This document shows positions 1 through 8,695 of a stretch of 56,553 bases of DNA, one piece after another. The DNA comes from QFOX01 sp033763655 (GTDB lineage: Bacteria > Pseudomonadota > Alphaproteobacteria > Rickettsiales > UBA3002): positions 1-56,553 of the forward strand of contig JANRKD010000016.1 in NCBI GenBank assembly GCA_033763655.1, read 5' to 3'. Below the pieces are notes generated by a model. That model searched no databases and was not told the DNA's origin. It worked only from the letters and a program-made list of their open reading frames with translations. Numbering within the stretch: position 1 is the stretch's first letter; each line of letters opens with the position of its first letter. Position numbers and translations under genes: made by a program.

Positions 1-41
1 GCACCTGAAGCTAGTGCGTCTACCAATTCCGCCACCCGGGC
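1..41 (-). tRNA. tRNA-Leu (CAG), 5' part only
   Basis: Read on the minus strand, this starts with acceptor strand GCCCGGG and continues through a D-arm (GGCGGAATTGGTAGACGC) to an anticodon arm CTAGC-TTCAGGT, which places CAG in the loop. The variable arm, T-arm and 3' acceptor strand lie beyond the left edge. Identity follows from the class II leucine D-arm and the CAG anticodon. A good promoter lies just upstream at 58-86. Confidence 0.9.
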
Positions 42-57
42 ACTTACAGGTGGTGGG

Positions 58-86
58 CATATAGCCAACTGAAACGGCGGCGTCAA
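58..86 (-). promoter_or_regulatory. sigma-70-type promoter of tRNA-Leu
   Basis: On the minus strand a -35 hexamer TTGACG (81-86) and a -10 hexamer TATATG (58-63) are separated by exactly 17 bp. Transcription would begin about 10 nt before the mature tRNA 5' end at 41. The remaining sequence between here and the first gene at 328 shows no convincing gene. Confidence 0.6.
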
Positions 87-327
87 CTGCGATTGCGCGT
101 TGCGCGGAAAAACAATTTCAGAGGCCCAGCGCTTTTTGCACCTGCGCGATTTCCCTTCACTTCCGATAGTCCTCCTTGGCAAAACAATGCGAGATAGCTC
201 CTTACGTATCGGTCACGAAAATGGTCGGGCGCGCAATGCCATGGAGGCGCACGTTATCCATAATCATCGGAATTGCTTTTGCAACCCCAACCGCTCCGTG
301 CTAAGACGCTTATGAATGAGGGGTATT

Positions 328-1254
328 ATGGAAAATCAATTAGTTACTGTTATTGGCGGCGCCGGCTTTGTCGGGCGGCACCTGGTGCATCTGCTGGCGG
401 CAGAGGGCTACCGCATCCGCGTACTGGTGCGCGATACCGTCGCCGCAGAGTTTCTGAAAACCCAGGCCACGGTCGGGCAGATTGTCATCGAGCATGCGGA
501 TATCACCCGCCCGGAAACCTTCGCGGGGAAGTTCGCCGGGTCGCAGGCGGTGGTCAACCTTGCGGGCATTTTCTATGAATCGGGGCGGCAGACGTTCGAA
601 CGCCTCCACATCGAATGCGCCCGCGCGGTAGCGCTTGAGGCAAAGAGAGCGGGCGTGCCGGTGCTGGTGCATCTCTCGGCGCTGGGGGTGGATAGCGCGG
701 GCGGCACGCGCTATGGCAGCAGCAAATTGGCGGGGGAAAAGGCGATGCGGCTGGTATTCCCCGATGCCATCGCGCTGCGCCCTTCGCTTATCGTCGGGCC
801 GGAGGATGGCTTTTTCCAACGCTTTGGCCGCATGCGCCTGATTTCCCCCATCCTACCGCTGGTGGCGGGCGGCAAAACGCGCTTCCAGACGGTGCTGGTG
901 ACGGATGTCGCCCGCGCCATTGTCGCCGCCATCCGCACCCCGGCAGCCAAAGGCAAAACCTACGAGCTGGCAGGGCCGCAAACCTACAGCCTGCGCGGCC
1001 TGCTCGAACGGATGGCCGACATCACCCGGCGTAAAACCTTCTTTGTTTCCATCCCCGCGCCGCTGGCCGCTTTCATCGGCCGCATCTGCGAAGCACTACC
1101 TTTCCCGCCGCTGCTGACCCGCGATCAGGTAAAGCTGCTGGCACATGACAATGTGTTAACTCCGGCCGCGTTGACCTTCGCGCAACTTGGCATTACACCC
1201 GCTTCCATCGAGGATGGGCTGAGCCACTATCTCGACCGCTTTATCAAGGTTTAA
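328..1254 (+). CDS. NDUFA9-like NAD(P)-binding SDR-family protein (complex I-associated)
   Basis: A 308-residue atypical short-chain dehydrogenase. The N-terminal Rossmann motif GGAGFVG is at about residues 10-16, and a Tyr-x3-Lys pair (YGSSK) begins near residue 129. The pattern GGTRYGSSKLAGE and the C-terminal part match the NDUFA9/complex I 39-kDa subunit family, common in alphaproteobacteria and thought to assist complex I stability or ubiquinone chemistry. I chose ATG 328 over ATG 316 because GAGGGG lies 5-10 nt before it and overlaps the upper start. It stands far from the nuo operon (38-55 kb) but next to redox genes (GST, glutaredoxin). The family is clear; the exact role is inferred. 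Confidence 0.85.
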   Translation: MENQLVTVIGGAGFVGRHLVHLLAAEGYRIRVLVRDTVAAEFLKTQATVGQIVIEHADITRPETFAGKFAGSQAVVNLAGIFYESGRQTFERLHIECARAVALEAKRAGVPVLVHLSALGVDSAGGTRYGSSKLAGEKAMRLVFPDAIALRPSLIVGPEDGFFQRFGRMRLISPILPLVAGGKTRFQTVLVTDVARAIVAAIRTPAAKGKTYELAGPQTYSLRGLLERMADITRRKTFFVSIPAPLAAFIGRICEALPFPPLLTRDQVKLLAHDNVLTPAALTFAQLGITPASIEDGLSHYLDRFIKV

Positions 1255-1278
1255 CCCGCTCCCGGACACGCCGTTTTC

Positions 1279-1947
1279 ATGCTGACGCTTTACCATTCGC
1301 CGCTGATGCCGACCTGCCGCAAGGTGCGCCTGATGCTGCGCGAGAAAAACGTCGCCCACGAGCTGCGCACGGAATTGTTCTGGATGCGCCGGGTCGAGTT
1401 TTTTGCGCTGAACCCGGCAGGCGAAGTGCCGGTGCTGGTGACGGAAAAAGGCAACGCGATCTGCGGCCCGTATGCAATCACCGAATATCTCGACGACCAG
1501 TTCCCCGACGTTCAATTCTTCGGCAACACGCCGCTGGAGCGCGCCGAAGTGCGCCGCCTTGTCGAATGGTTCGATGCGAAGTTCGACCGCGAAGTCACGC
1601 AGCTGGTGCTGTTTGAAAAACTCTACAAGCGGCTGATGGGCTATGGCGAGCCATCCTCGGAGGCAATCCGGGCCGGCAAACGCAATATCGGGTACCATCT
1701 CGATTATATCGCCTATTTACTTAGTAACCGTAACTGGCTGGCGGGCGAATATCTCACGCTGGCCGACATCACCGCCGCCGCCCATCTTTCGAGCCTCGAT
1801 TACCTTGGCGATGTCGATTGGGAGCAGCACCCAAGCGTTAAGGAATGGTATGCGCTGATTAAATGCCGCCCGGCCTTCCGCGATTTGCTGGAAGACCATG
1901 TGCAGGGCTTCAAGGCCCCGGCGCATTATGCCGACCCCGACTTCTAG
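1279..1947 (+). CDS. glutathione S-transferase family protein
   Basis: A 222-residue two-domain GST-fold protein. The N-terminal thioredoxin-like domain (about 1-80) opens with LTLYHSPLMPTCRKVR and contains the cis-proline segment GEVPVLV. A helical C-terminal domain (about 90-210) carries the usual LAGEYLTLADITAAAHL motif with its capping Asp. It starts 24 nt after the NDUFA9-like gene and ends 28 nt before glutaredoxin, so the three probably form one redox transcription unit. The family also includes stringent-starvation-protein-like members without enzymatic activity; the substrate cannot be read from the sequence. Confidence 0.85.
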   Translation: MLTLYHSPLMPTCRKVRLMLREKNVAHELRTELFWMRRVEFFALNPAGEVPVLVTEKGNAICGPYAITEYLDDQFPDVQFFGNTPLERAEVRRLVEWFDAKFDREVTQLVLFEKLYKRLMGYGEPSSEAIRAGKRNIGYHLDYIAYLLSNRNWLAGEYLTLADITAAAHLSSLDYLGDVDWEQHPSVKEWYALIKCRPAFRDLLEDHVQGFKAPAHYADPDF

Positions 1948-1975
1948 ATTTTTACACTTTTTTGAGGAGCACCCC

Positions 1976-2230
1976 ATGACAAACGTCACCATCTACACCA
2001 CCACCCACTGCCCCTACTGCGTGCGCGCAAAAGATCTGCTCAAGCGCAAAGGCCAGAATTATGTCGAAATCAACGCCGAGGACGACGCCGTGCGTGCCGA
2101 GATGATCGAAAAAGCAGGTGGCCGCCGCACCGTGCCGCAAATCTTCATCGGCACCACCCATATCGGCGGCTGCGACGATTTATACGCGCTTGAAAAGACG
2201 GGGAAGCTTGACGGTATGCTGCGGGCGTAA
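1976..2230 (+). CDS. grxC: glutaredoxin 3
   Basis: An 84-residue dithiol glutaredoxin with the active site CPYC at residues 12-15, the cis-proline TVPQIFI segment and the glutathione-binding GGCDDL motif. It reduces disulfides and protein-glutathione adducts in the cytoplasm using glutathione. The start is fixed by GAGGAG at 1964-1969, 6 nt before ATG 1976; an upstream in-frame start at 1898 would overlap the GST gene. The usual length for GrxC is about 80-90 residues. Confidence 0.95.
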   Translation: MTNVTIYTTTHCPYCVRAKDLLKRKGQNYVEINAEDDAVRAEMIEKAGGRRTVPQIFIGTTHIGGCDDLYALEKTGKLDGMLRA

Positions 2231-2371
2231 CGTTTCACACACACCGCTTTGTGACATCTCTGCCGCAGTGCGGGCCGGAATCATTACTGCCCCTTAACAA
2301 TGCATTATTTGTTTTGTTTTTCAGGAACACCCAACTAACACTTCAAGTATCAATGAAGTAATGGGTGGCTG

Positions 2372-3718
2372 ATGTTCTGGTTCTATTTCGCGCGCGGCTT
2401 CTCCCCCTCGCCCGAGCACGACACGGCGTCACGTCCGGCGGCGCAGGTCGCCTGCGTCGCGGTGCGCCACCCTGCCCCCGAAACGGTGAGCGCTCCGCGC
2501 TGCGCCGCAAAACGGCAAGCGGCTTATGCCGTGCGCAGCCGCCCTGATTTCCTACCGGGCGCACCGGCTGCACCTGCGGAATTATCGCCGCTTTCCGCCT
2601 ACCTGCAACGGCTGAGTGTGGAGGGCGAACAGGCCTTTGGCATCTGGGATGAAGATGCGGGCTTCAGCCTGTTTTCCGCCAATTTCGAGCGCGTCACCGG
2701 GCTTTCTTCGGGCGAATGTGCAGGCCATGACTGGATTCACACCATCCACCACACACAGCAATATGCCGTGAATGAGGCGCTGCTGGCCGCTCTGGGCGGT
2801 CAGGATGGGCGCTGTCTGGTGCAGATGCGCCGCCTGCGGGAAGAGGCGCAAAGTCGTTGGCTAATGCTTGAAATGAAGGCGGCCACCGCCCACTCCCCCG
2901 GGGTGATGGTGCTGCTGCGCGACCTCAGCGAACAGAAAGCCCTCGAAGAAGCGCTGAAGCAAACCGAATCGGCGCTGGCGATGAGCGAGCGCAGCCGCAG
3001 CGGCTTTCTCTCCTCGATGAGCCACGAGTTGCGCACGCCACTGAATGCCATCATGGGCTTTTCGGAAATGATGAAATCCGGCGTTTTTGGCGAGCTTAAC
3101 CACCCGACCTACGTTGAATATGCCAAGCATATCCACGATTCGGGCAGCACCCTGCTCGGCAAAATCAACGACCTGCTCGACATCGCGAGCATGGATGCGG
3201 GCGGGTTGCAACTCGACGAAACGATCTTCCCCCTGCGCAGCATGCTGGCGGAAGTCATCGAAACCCACACCCACCACGCCTTCCGGCGCGAGCAGAAGAT
3301 TCGCCTCGACTGCCCGCACAAGCTCGAAATCAACGGCGATCGCGCCAAGCTCATGTGCGCGGTCTCGCATCTGCTCACCAACGCCCTGCGCCACTCGAAA
3401 GAGGATTGCGAAATCAGCATCACCGTGCGCGTGCAGGCGGATGATGGCATCATCCTCAGCGTGCGCGACGCGGGCGAAGGCATCACGCAGGCGCAGCTCG
3501 ACATTATCCGCCACGCGCTTAATGCCGACACGGCCTATTTCAACATCGAATGCGGCGGCATCGGCCTTGGCCTTTCGCTGACGCGCGAACTGGCCTGCCG
3601 CCACGGTGGCCGCGTGATGATTGATTCGCTACGCCATCGCGGCACGGTGGTTTCGATGATTCTACCAATCAGCCGCGTTGTCAGCGGCCTGCCGCAGCAC
3701 AAACGGCGTTCGCAGTAA
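2372..3718 (+). CDS. PAS-domain sensor histidine kinase, no transmembrane segment seen
   Basis: 448 residues. A low-complexity Ala/Pro/Arg-rich N-terminus (1-70) is followed by a PAS-like domain (about 75-190), a HisKA domain with the H-box FLSSMSHELRTPLNAIMGF (phospho-acceptor His near 218) and a HATPase_c domain with an N-box (LLTNALRHS), a G1 box (VRDAGEGI) and a G2 box (GIGLGLSL). The H-box with NAIMGFSEMM resembles the PleC/DivJ-like kinases of alphaproteobacteria. No membrane segment or response regulator is adjacent, so it is an orphan cytoplasmic kinase whose partner must be encoded elsewhere. The first codons are uncertain; no strong Shine-Dalgarno is seen. Confidence 0.85.
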   Translation: MFWFYFARGFSPSPEHDTASRPAAQVACVAVRHPAPETVSAPRCAAKRQAAYAVRSRPDFLPGAPAAPAELSPLSAYLQRLSVEGEQAFGIWDEDAGFSLFSANFERVTGLSSGECAGHDWIHTIHHTQQYAVNEALLAALGGQDGRCLVQMRRLREEAQSRWLMLEMKAATAHSPGVMVLLRDLSEQKALEEALKQTESALAMSERSRSGFLSSMSHELRTPLNAIMGFSEMMKSGVFGELNHPTYVEYAKHIHDSGSTLLGKINDLLDIASMDAGGLQLDETIFPLRSMLAEVIETHTHHAFRREQKIRLDCPHKLEINGDRAKLMCAVSHLLTNALRHSKEDCEISITVRVQADDGIILSVRDAGEGITQAQLDIIRHALNADTAYFNIECGGIGLGLSLTRELACRHGGRVMIDSLRHRGTVVSMILPISRVVSGLPQHKRRSQ

Positions 3719-3755
3719 GCGGTGACAACGGCAATGGCCGGTGTATAATGCCGCC

Positions 3756-4385
3756 ATGACTGACCTCAAAAACCGCATCCTCGATGCCGCCCTGCCCGCC
3801 CTCGCCTTCGATGGCTGGAGCATGGCGACGCTCGAACAGGCCGCCCTGAGCCTCGGCCTTACGGCGTTTGACGCGAAACTCGCCTTCCCCGACGGAGTGA
3901 CCTCCGCCCTCGCCCTGTTCTCCGCCCGGGCGGATGCGCGCATGCTCGAAACGCTGGCGCGCGATTATGACCTGCCCGGCATGAAAATCCGCGCGCGCAT
4001 CGCCACCGCTGTCATGGTGCGCCTGCGCCATCAGGCACCCCACCGCGAAGCGGTGCGCCGTGCGCTGGCTTTTTATGCCCTGCCCTGGCACAGCGCCGCC
4101 GGCCTGCGCGCGCTTTATGCCACGGTCGATGCCATGTGGCGCGCCGCAGGCGACACCAGCACCGATTATAATTTTTACACCAAACGCGCCATGCTTGCGG
4201 GCGTATTCACCTCGACAGTGCGGGTCTGGCTCGATGACCATGGCGACGACCTCGCCGAAACCCGCGCCTTCCTCGACCGGCGTATCGAAAACGTGATGCA
4301 GATTGAAAAAGCCAAGGCCAAAGCGCGCGACGGCTGGCACAGTTTCGAAGAGCATCTGCCCGACTGCCTGCGAAAAAAAGCCTGA
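3756..4385 (+). CDS. COQ9-like ubiquinone biosynthesis protein
   Basis: 209 residues with a TetR-like helical N-terminus (LKNRILDAALPALAFDGW) and the COQ9 C-terminal signature: DTSTDYNFYTKRAMLAGVF followed by WLDD. COQ9 binds lipid and assists the COQ7-type hydroxylation step of ubiquinone synthesis. ATG 3756 is preferred; an in-frame GTG lies at 3741. It is close to the kinase upstream and convergent with the phasin gene. Shorter COQ9 members are often misannotated as TetR regulators; the C-terminal signature argues against a DNA-binding role. Confidence 0.85.
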   Translation: MTDLKNRILDAALPALAFDGWSMATLEQAALSLGLTAFDAKLAFPDGVTSALALFSARADARMLETLARDYDLPGMKIRARIATAVMVRLRHQAPHREAVRRALAFYALPWHSAAGLRALYATVDAMWRAAGDTSTDYNFYTKRAMLAGVFTSTVRVWLDDHGDDLAETRAFLDRRIENVMQIEKAKAKARDGWHSFEEHLPDCLRKKA

Positions 4386-4438
4386 AAGCGGCGATACGCC
4401 TTGTCCTCTGCGGGTAACTCAGAGCTTCTTTCAGTTAC

Positions 4439-4466
4439 AAAAAAGCCCCCGGATTTCTCCGGAGGC
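4439..4466 (-). terminator. rho-independent terminator of the phasin gene
   Basis: On the minus strand a 9-bp GC-rich stem (arms 4458-4466 and 4445-4453, one G-U pair) closes a GAAA tetraloop and is followed by six T residues (4439-4444). It sits 32 nt after the phasin stop codon. Confidence 0.85.
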
Positions 4467-4497
4467 CTTTGGTTTGTGCTTAGTGAAACGCCGCCGC

Positions 4498-5370
4498 TTA
4501 CGAAGCCATCGCCTTCGTCATGCGTGCAGTCGATTCCGAAATGCGCGCGTTCAGCGGTTCGCTGACATCCGTCGCGCATTGGAACACCATTTCCGAAACC
4601 TTGACGCTTTCGGAGAAGAACGCATCGAGGTTCGCTTTGGTGATGCGGGTTGAAAGGTCGAACATGTCGTTAAGCGTGCGACACTGATGCAGCTGCTTGC
4701 CCAGTTCAACATTCTGCGCGAATTGCTTGTTGAGGTAGCTGACCACTTCCGTCGCCAGTTCCTTGCCGACGCTGGTGGCGACATTCAGGATTTCCGTCAT
4801 GGCCTGCAGGTTCTCGCGGCTGACTTCCACCGCTTCGGCCGCCGCGCGGCTTGCGCTTTGCGAGGCTTTGTTCAGGTGTTCGGAGGTTTCCCGCGCGAAG
4901 CCGTTCAGCTTTTCCGTCGCCGCCGCCATATCGAGGCCCGGCATCTGCGGCATTTGCGGCATTTGCCCCATATTCGGCATCTGCGGCATGTGCTGCTGGA
5001 ATTGCTTGAACATGGCGGCCGGGTCGAACGCTGCCTGCGCCGATGCGGCCTTCGCCTGCTGCTGCTGCGGGCCGAACATCTGCTGCATCATATCGCTGCC
5101 CATTTTGACCATATTTTCCGTCGCCGATTTGACCGATTCGGCCGCTTTCTGGGTTGCCGCACCGACATCCCCCTGCGCGAACGGCAGTTGATACAGCTTG
5201 GCGCTCTGTTTTGCCCAGTCGCTGGCACCCTTCTGCCATTCAGCAGCGTTGCCGCTGACCCAGTTGCTGTTGGTGTTCTGGGCGGGCGAGGTCGCGCGCG
5301 CGGTCGATTGCGTTTTCGCGGCGTACTTCACATTCGTTTTTGCCGAAGGTTTTTTCTTTGCCGTTGCCAT
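4498..5370 (-). CDS. phasin family protein
   Basis: 290 residues. A Lys/Ala-rich basic N-terminus (1-30), a helical stretch, a Gln/Met/Pro-rich insert (about 98-147, with repeats of MPQMP and GQMPQM) and a C-terminal phasin domain (about 150-285: long amphipathic helices, RENLQAMTEILNVATSVGKE). Phasins coat polyhydroxyalkanoate granules, but the family also includes proteins in strains with no known granules, and no PHA synthase lies in this window. GGAG is 8 nt before the ATG. The basic tail could bind DNA, as in PhaF-like proteins; that is inference. It has its own terminator. Confidence 0.85.
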   Translation of the reverse strand: MATAKKKPSAKTNVKYAAKTQSTARATSPAQNTNSNWVSGNAAEWQKGASDWAKQSAKLYQLPFAQGDVGAATQKAAESVKSATENMVKMGSDMMQQMFGPQQQQAKAASAQAAFDPAAMFKQFQQHMPQMPNMGQMPQMPQMPGLDMAAATEKLNGFARETSEHLNKASQSASRAAAEAVEVSRENLQAMTEILNVATSVGKELATEVVSYLNKQFAQNVELGKQLHQCRTLNDMFDLSTRITKANLDAFFSESVKVSEMVFQCATDVSEPLNARISESTARMTKAMAS

Positions 5371-5495
5371 GAGTTTATTCTCCGTTTTTTAATGTGCGAT
5401 GCCTGCGCTTTATACTCCAAATCGCCAAAAGGTCAAGTCACCAACTCAACCATAACACGAATGATTGGCCACATCACACAATCAACTTGAATTAA

Positions 5496-7811
5496 CTAGC
5501 TATTTACGGCCTTCGATTTCACCGAAAGCAACGCTACCCGAAGTTGTTTCGCCGCAGAAACCATGGCGTTCAGTGCTTTTTCGACCTCCGGCCAGCCGCG
5601 CGTTTTTAGGCCGCAATCGGGGTTGACCCAGATCTGCTCCGGCTCCAGCACTTCGAGCGCCTTGCGCAGCAGCGCGACCATTTCTTCCATTTTCGGCACG
5701 CGCGGCGAGTGAATATCATAGACCCCCGGCCCAATCTGGTTCGGGTATTTGAAATCAACAAAGGCCTGCAGCAGCTTCATTGCCGAGCGCGAGGTTTCAA
5801 TCGAAATCACATCCGCATCCATCGCGGCGATGGAGGGCATAATGTCGTTGAATTCGGCATAACACATATGTGTATGAATCTGGGTGGCATCCGCAACCCC
5901 GGCTGAAGCAAGGCGGAATGCATCGACCGCCCATTGCAGATAAGCGGCCGTATCGGCGTGACGCAGCGGCAGGCCCTCGCGCACCGCCGGTTCGTCGATC
6001 TGGATGATGCGGATGCCGGCTTTTTCGAGGTCGAGCACCTCGTCGCGGATGGCGAGCGCAATCTGCTTGCAGGTGGCTTCGCGCGGCTGGTCATCCCGCA
6101 CGAAGCTCCATTGCAGAATCGTCACCGGGCCGGTGAGCATGCCTTTCATCGGCCGCTCGGTCAGGGTTTGCGCGAACTTGCTCCAACGCACGGTCATCGG
6201 CGCCGGGCGCGAGACATCGCCAAAAATAATCGGCGGTTTTACGCAGCGCGAACCATAGCTCTGCACCCAGCCGTTCCGGCTGAAGGTGAAGCCCGCAAGC
6301 TGCTCGCCGAAATATTCCACCATGTCGTTGCGCTCGAACTCGCCATGCACCGGCACGTCGATATCGGCTCGCACCTGAAACGCCACACACTCGCGCGTTT
6401 TCTGTTCGAGGAACGCCTCGTATTCCGCTGCGCTCAACGCCCCGCTTTTGAATCTGGCCCGAGCCTCGCGCACCTCCGCCGTCTGCGGAAAAGAGCCGAT
6501 GGTCGTGGTAGGTAGCAGCGGCAAGTTGAGCAACGCTGCCTGCGCTTTCAGGCGTGTGGGGAACGGGCTTTTGCGCGTCAGCATCGCCGCATCCACCGCC
6601 GCAAGCCGCGCCGTCACCGCCGCGTTGTGAATGCGCGTGCTGCTGCGGCGGCTGGCCAACGCCTGCGCGTTTTCCTCCCGCGCGGCGGCGGCACTTGCCG
6701 CATGTTCGCCACCTTTGAGCAACGCCGCCAGCACTGCAATTTCCTCCAGCTTCTGCTGGCCGAACGCGAGCCATTGCTTCAGTTCGGCATCGAGCGTGGT
6801 TTCATGGATTAAATCCACCGGCGTGTGCAGCAACGAACAGGACGCCGCCACCACCAGACGCTCTACGCCCAGCGCCGCTTTCGCCTTTTCGAGCAGGGCC
6901 AGCGCCGCCGCGAAATCCGTTCTCCAGATATTGCGGCCATCGACCACGCCCAGCGACAGGGTTTGCCCCGGCTTCACCTGTTTAAGCGCCGCATCGAGCT
7001 GCGACGGCGCACGCACGAGATCGAGATGCACGCCCGCCGTCCGAAGGTTAAACGCCAGCTCGGTATTGTCGCGCAGCCCGTCGAAATACGTGGTGAGCAT
7101 CAGCTTCACATCCGATTTTTCCAGCTCCGCGTAGGCGGTCTGGTAGGCGGTTTTTGCTTCCGCCGGAAGGTCGAGCGCGAGGAACGGCTCGTCGATTTGC
7201 ACCCACTCCGCCCCCGCCTCTTTCAACGACGCCAGCAACGCCACATACGCAGGCAGCAGCTTTGGCAGCAGCGAAAGCGGGCTTTTGCCGCCGCTCATTT
7301 TACCGAGCAGCAAATAAGTAATCGGGCCGATGATGACCGGGCGCGTAGCGTAACCGAGCGCTTTGGCCTCAAGGTAATGGTCGCGCACCGGGTTGAAGCC
7401 GAGCGCGAACTCCGTCGCATCCGAAAACTCGGGCACCAGGTAATGGTAGTTGGTGTCGAACCATTTGGTCATTTCCATCGCCACCACGTCGATGCCATCC
7501 TTCTGCAACCCACGCGCCATCGCGAAATAAAGCGCGAGCGGGTCGCCGCCTTTGAGCGCCGCGTAGCGCGCAGGAACCGCGCCAAACATCAGCGAATGGT
7601 TGAGCACCCCATCGTAAAAAGCGAAATCACCGCTTGGGATATAGCTGATTTTTGCCTTGTGTTGGCGCTTCCAGTTTTCGGCCCGGACAGCTTTTGCCAC
7701 CGCTTCGAGCGCGTCTGCCGCAAGTTCGCCTTTCCAGTAGCTTTCGAGGGCTTTTTTAAGTTCGCGCTGCGCGCCGATGCGGGGAAAACCGAGATTTGCG
7801 GTGGTAGCCAT
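5496..7811 (-). CDS. metE: 5-methyltetrahydropteroyltriglutamate-homocysteine methyltransferase (cobalamin-independent)
   Basis: 771 residues, the normal MetE length. The N-terminus ATTANLGFPRIGAQREL is the family hallmark, and the C-terminal catalytic barrel has the zinc ligands in THMCYAEFND and NPDCGLKTR. It transfers the methyl group from methyl-tetrahydrofolate to homocysteine, the last step of methionine synthesis. The start at 7811 is supported by AGGAG 6-10 nt upstream; a longer reading from 7865 lacks the family N-terminus. No riboswitch or MetR site is recognised in the 210 bp upstream, which instead contain a dispersed GC-rich repeat. metK is at 31.5 kb. Confidence 0.97.
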   Translation of the reverse strand: MATTANLGFPRIGAQRELKKALESYWKGELAADALEAVAKAVRAENWKRQHKAKISYIPSGDFAFYDGVLNHSLMFGAVPARYAALKGGDPLALYFAMARGLQKDGIDVVAMEMTKWFDTNYHYLVPEFSDATEFALGFNPVRDHYLEAKALGYATRPVIIGPITYLLLGKMSGGKSPLSLLPKLLPAYVALLASLKEAGAEWVQIDEPFLALDLPAEAKTAYQTAYAELEKSDVKLMLTTYFDGLRDNTELAFNLRTAGVHLDLVRAPSQLDAALKQVKPGQTLSLGVVDGRNIWRTDFAAALALLEKAKAALGVERLVVAASCSLLHTPVDLIHETTLDAELKQWLAFGQQKLEEIAVLAALLKGGEHAASAAAAREENAQALASRRSSTRIHNAAVTARLAAVDAAMLTRKSPFPTRLKAQAALLNLPLLPTTTIGSFPQTAEVREARARFKSGALSAAEYEAFLEQKTRECVAFQVRADIDVPVHGEFERNDMVEYFGEQLAGFTFSRNGWVQSYGSRCVKPPIIFGDVSRPAPMTVRWSKFAQTLTERPMKGMLTGPVTILQWSFVRDDQPREATCKQIALAIRDEVLDLEKAGIRIIQIDEPAVREGLPLRHADTAAYLQWAVDAFRLASAGVADATQIHTHMCYAEFNDIMPSIAAMDADVISIETSRSAMKLLQAFVDFKYPNQIGPGVYDIHSPRVPKMEEMVALLRKALEVLEPEQIWVNPDCGLKTRGWPEVEKALNAMVSAAKQLRVALLSVKSKAVNS

Positions 7812-7935
7812 TTTGTATCTCCTGACAATGAATGCGGATGGTTGTGCCAAAACTGGGTTGGTCACTGTAACATCGCTGCCCGGCTCGATACAAGGAGATT
7901 AGCGCAAGGGGGTGGGCTGACTGTAAGCTGGTGGC

Positions 7936-7986
7936 TGCCGTTTCCCTCACCCCAGCCCTCTCCCGCAGGCGGGAGGGGTTAGGGGA
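7936..7986. repeat. dispersed GC-rich palindromic repeat (type B), short copy
   Basis: A segment beginning TGCCGTTTCCCTCACCCC and containing the palindrome CTCCCGCAGGCGGGAG. It is nearly the same as the start of the copy at about 30527 and related to the one near 56091. It lies between metE and the ceramidase-like genes. Confidence 0.6.
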
Positions 7987-8026
7987 GGAATGCGGGAGCC
8001 GTCGGCAGCCGCATCACTCGCCGCCA

Positions 8027-8683
8027 TCACCTCCCGCGAATCAGCACCATGAGCAAGCGCCACAGCACCCAGGCGTTCAGCGTGTGCCAGAGGAAATGCG
8101 CGCCGATGCCAAGGTCCGGGCAGATGTCGCGGTCGAGCGTACGCAGCGCCAGCGAGGCGCTCCACACCAGCAGCGCCACCGCAAACGCCCGCCCCTGCCC
8201 CGGCGCATGGCGTAAAAGCGCCAGCGTCAGCACGACCAGCGCGCCATACGTCGGAATATACATGATGGTGCCGTTCAGCAGCTCCGGCGGCAGATGCGTC
8301 TGCGCCCACATTCCCACGCCAAAATAAAGCGCCCAGAAGCCGCCGACCTTCCACCAGCCCAGCCCGAACAGCCGCCGCAGCGCCGCGACGATATAAAGAT
8401 TGATGAACAGGGTGATCGGCACCACATCCATCAGCAGCGTAGCGCCGTTCGGCTGCGCATGCCACAGGCCGCTGCCCACGCCGATGGAGGCCAGCAACCC
8501 CACCAGCAGCCACAAATCCAGGCGCCTGCCCTGCACCGGCGCCTGCTTCAGCGCCCGCAGCGCCACCCCTGCTGCGACGAGGAACAACACGTTGGTCAGC
8601 AGGTTCAGCGGCTCGGCGAACAGGCCCACCGCGCCCGCGCGCTCGCAGTAACTGTCGAGGTAGGTCAGCACCGTTTCAGTCAT
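8027..8683 (-). CDS. ceramidase-family (CREST) membrane protein, second of two
   Basis: 218 residues with about seven hydrophobic segments. Family motifs are present in order: YCER near the N-terminus with AEPLNLLTN, GVGSGLWHAQ, LLMDVVPI and a C-terminal RDICPDLGIGAHFLWHTLNA. The Ser, two His groups and Asp match the zinc-site pattern of alkaline ceramidases and the CREST hydrolases. It starts 12 nt after the stop of its upstream paralogue, so the two are co-transcribed. The substrate is unknown; a lipid amide is the obvious guess. CREST proteins also include adiponectin-receptor-like members, so the name is a family call, not a proven activity. Confidence 0.75.
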   Translation of the reverse strand: MTETVLTYLDSYCERAGAVGLFAEPLNLLTNVLFLVAAGVALRALKQAPVQGRRLDLWLLVGLLASIGVGSGLWHAQPNGATLLMDVVPITLFINLYIVAALRRLFGLGWWKVGGFWALYFGVGMWAQTHLPPELLNGTIMYIPTYGALVVLTLALLRHAPGQGRAFAVALLVWSASLALRTLDRDICPDLGIGAHFLWHTLNAWVLWRLLMVLIRGR

Positions 8684-8695
8684 CCGCGCGCCTGT

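Noticed and set aside
100..315. 71-codon frame between tRNA-Leu and the NDUFA9-like gene
   Set aside because: No Shine-Dalgarno, no recognisable protein, and odd composition; it overlaps the region just downstream of the tRNA-Leu promoter on the other strand.
7931..8215. 94-codon plus-strand frame across the type B repeat
   Set aside because: Runs through a repeat and antisense to a membrane-protein gene; no domain.
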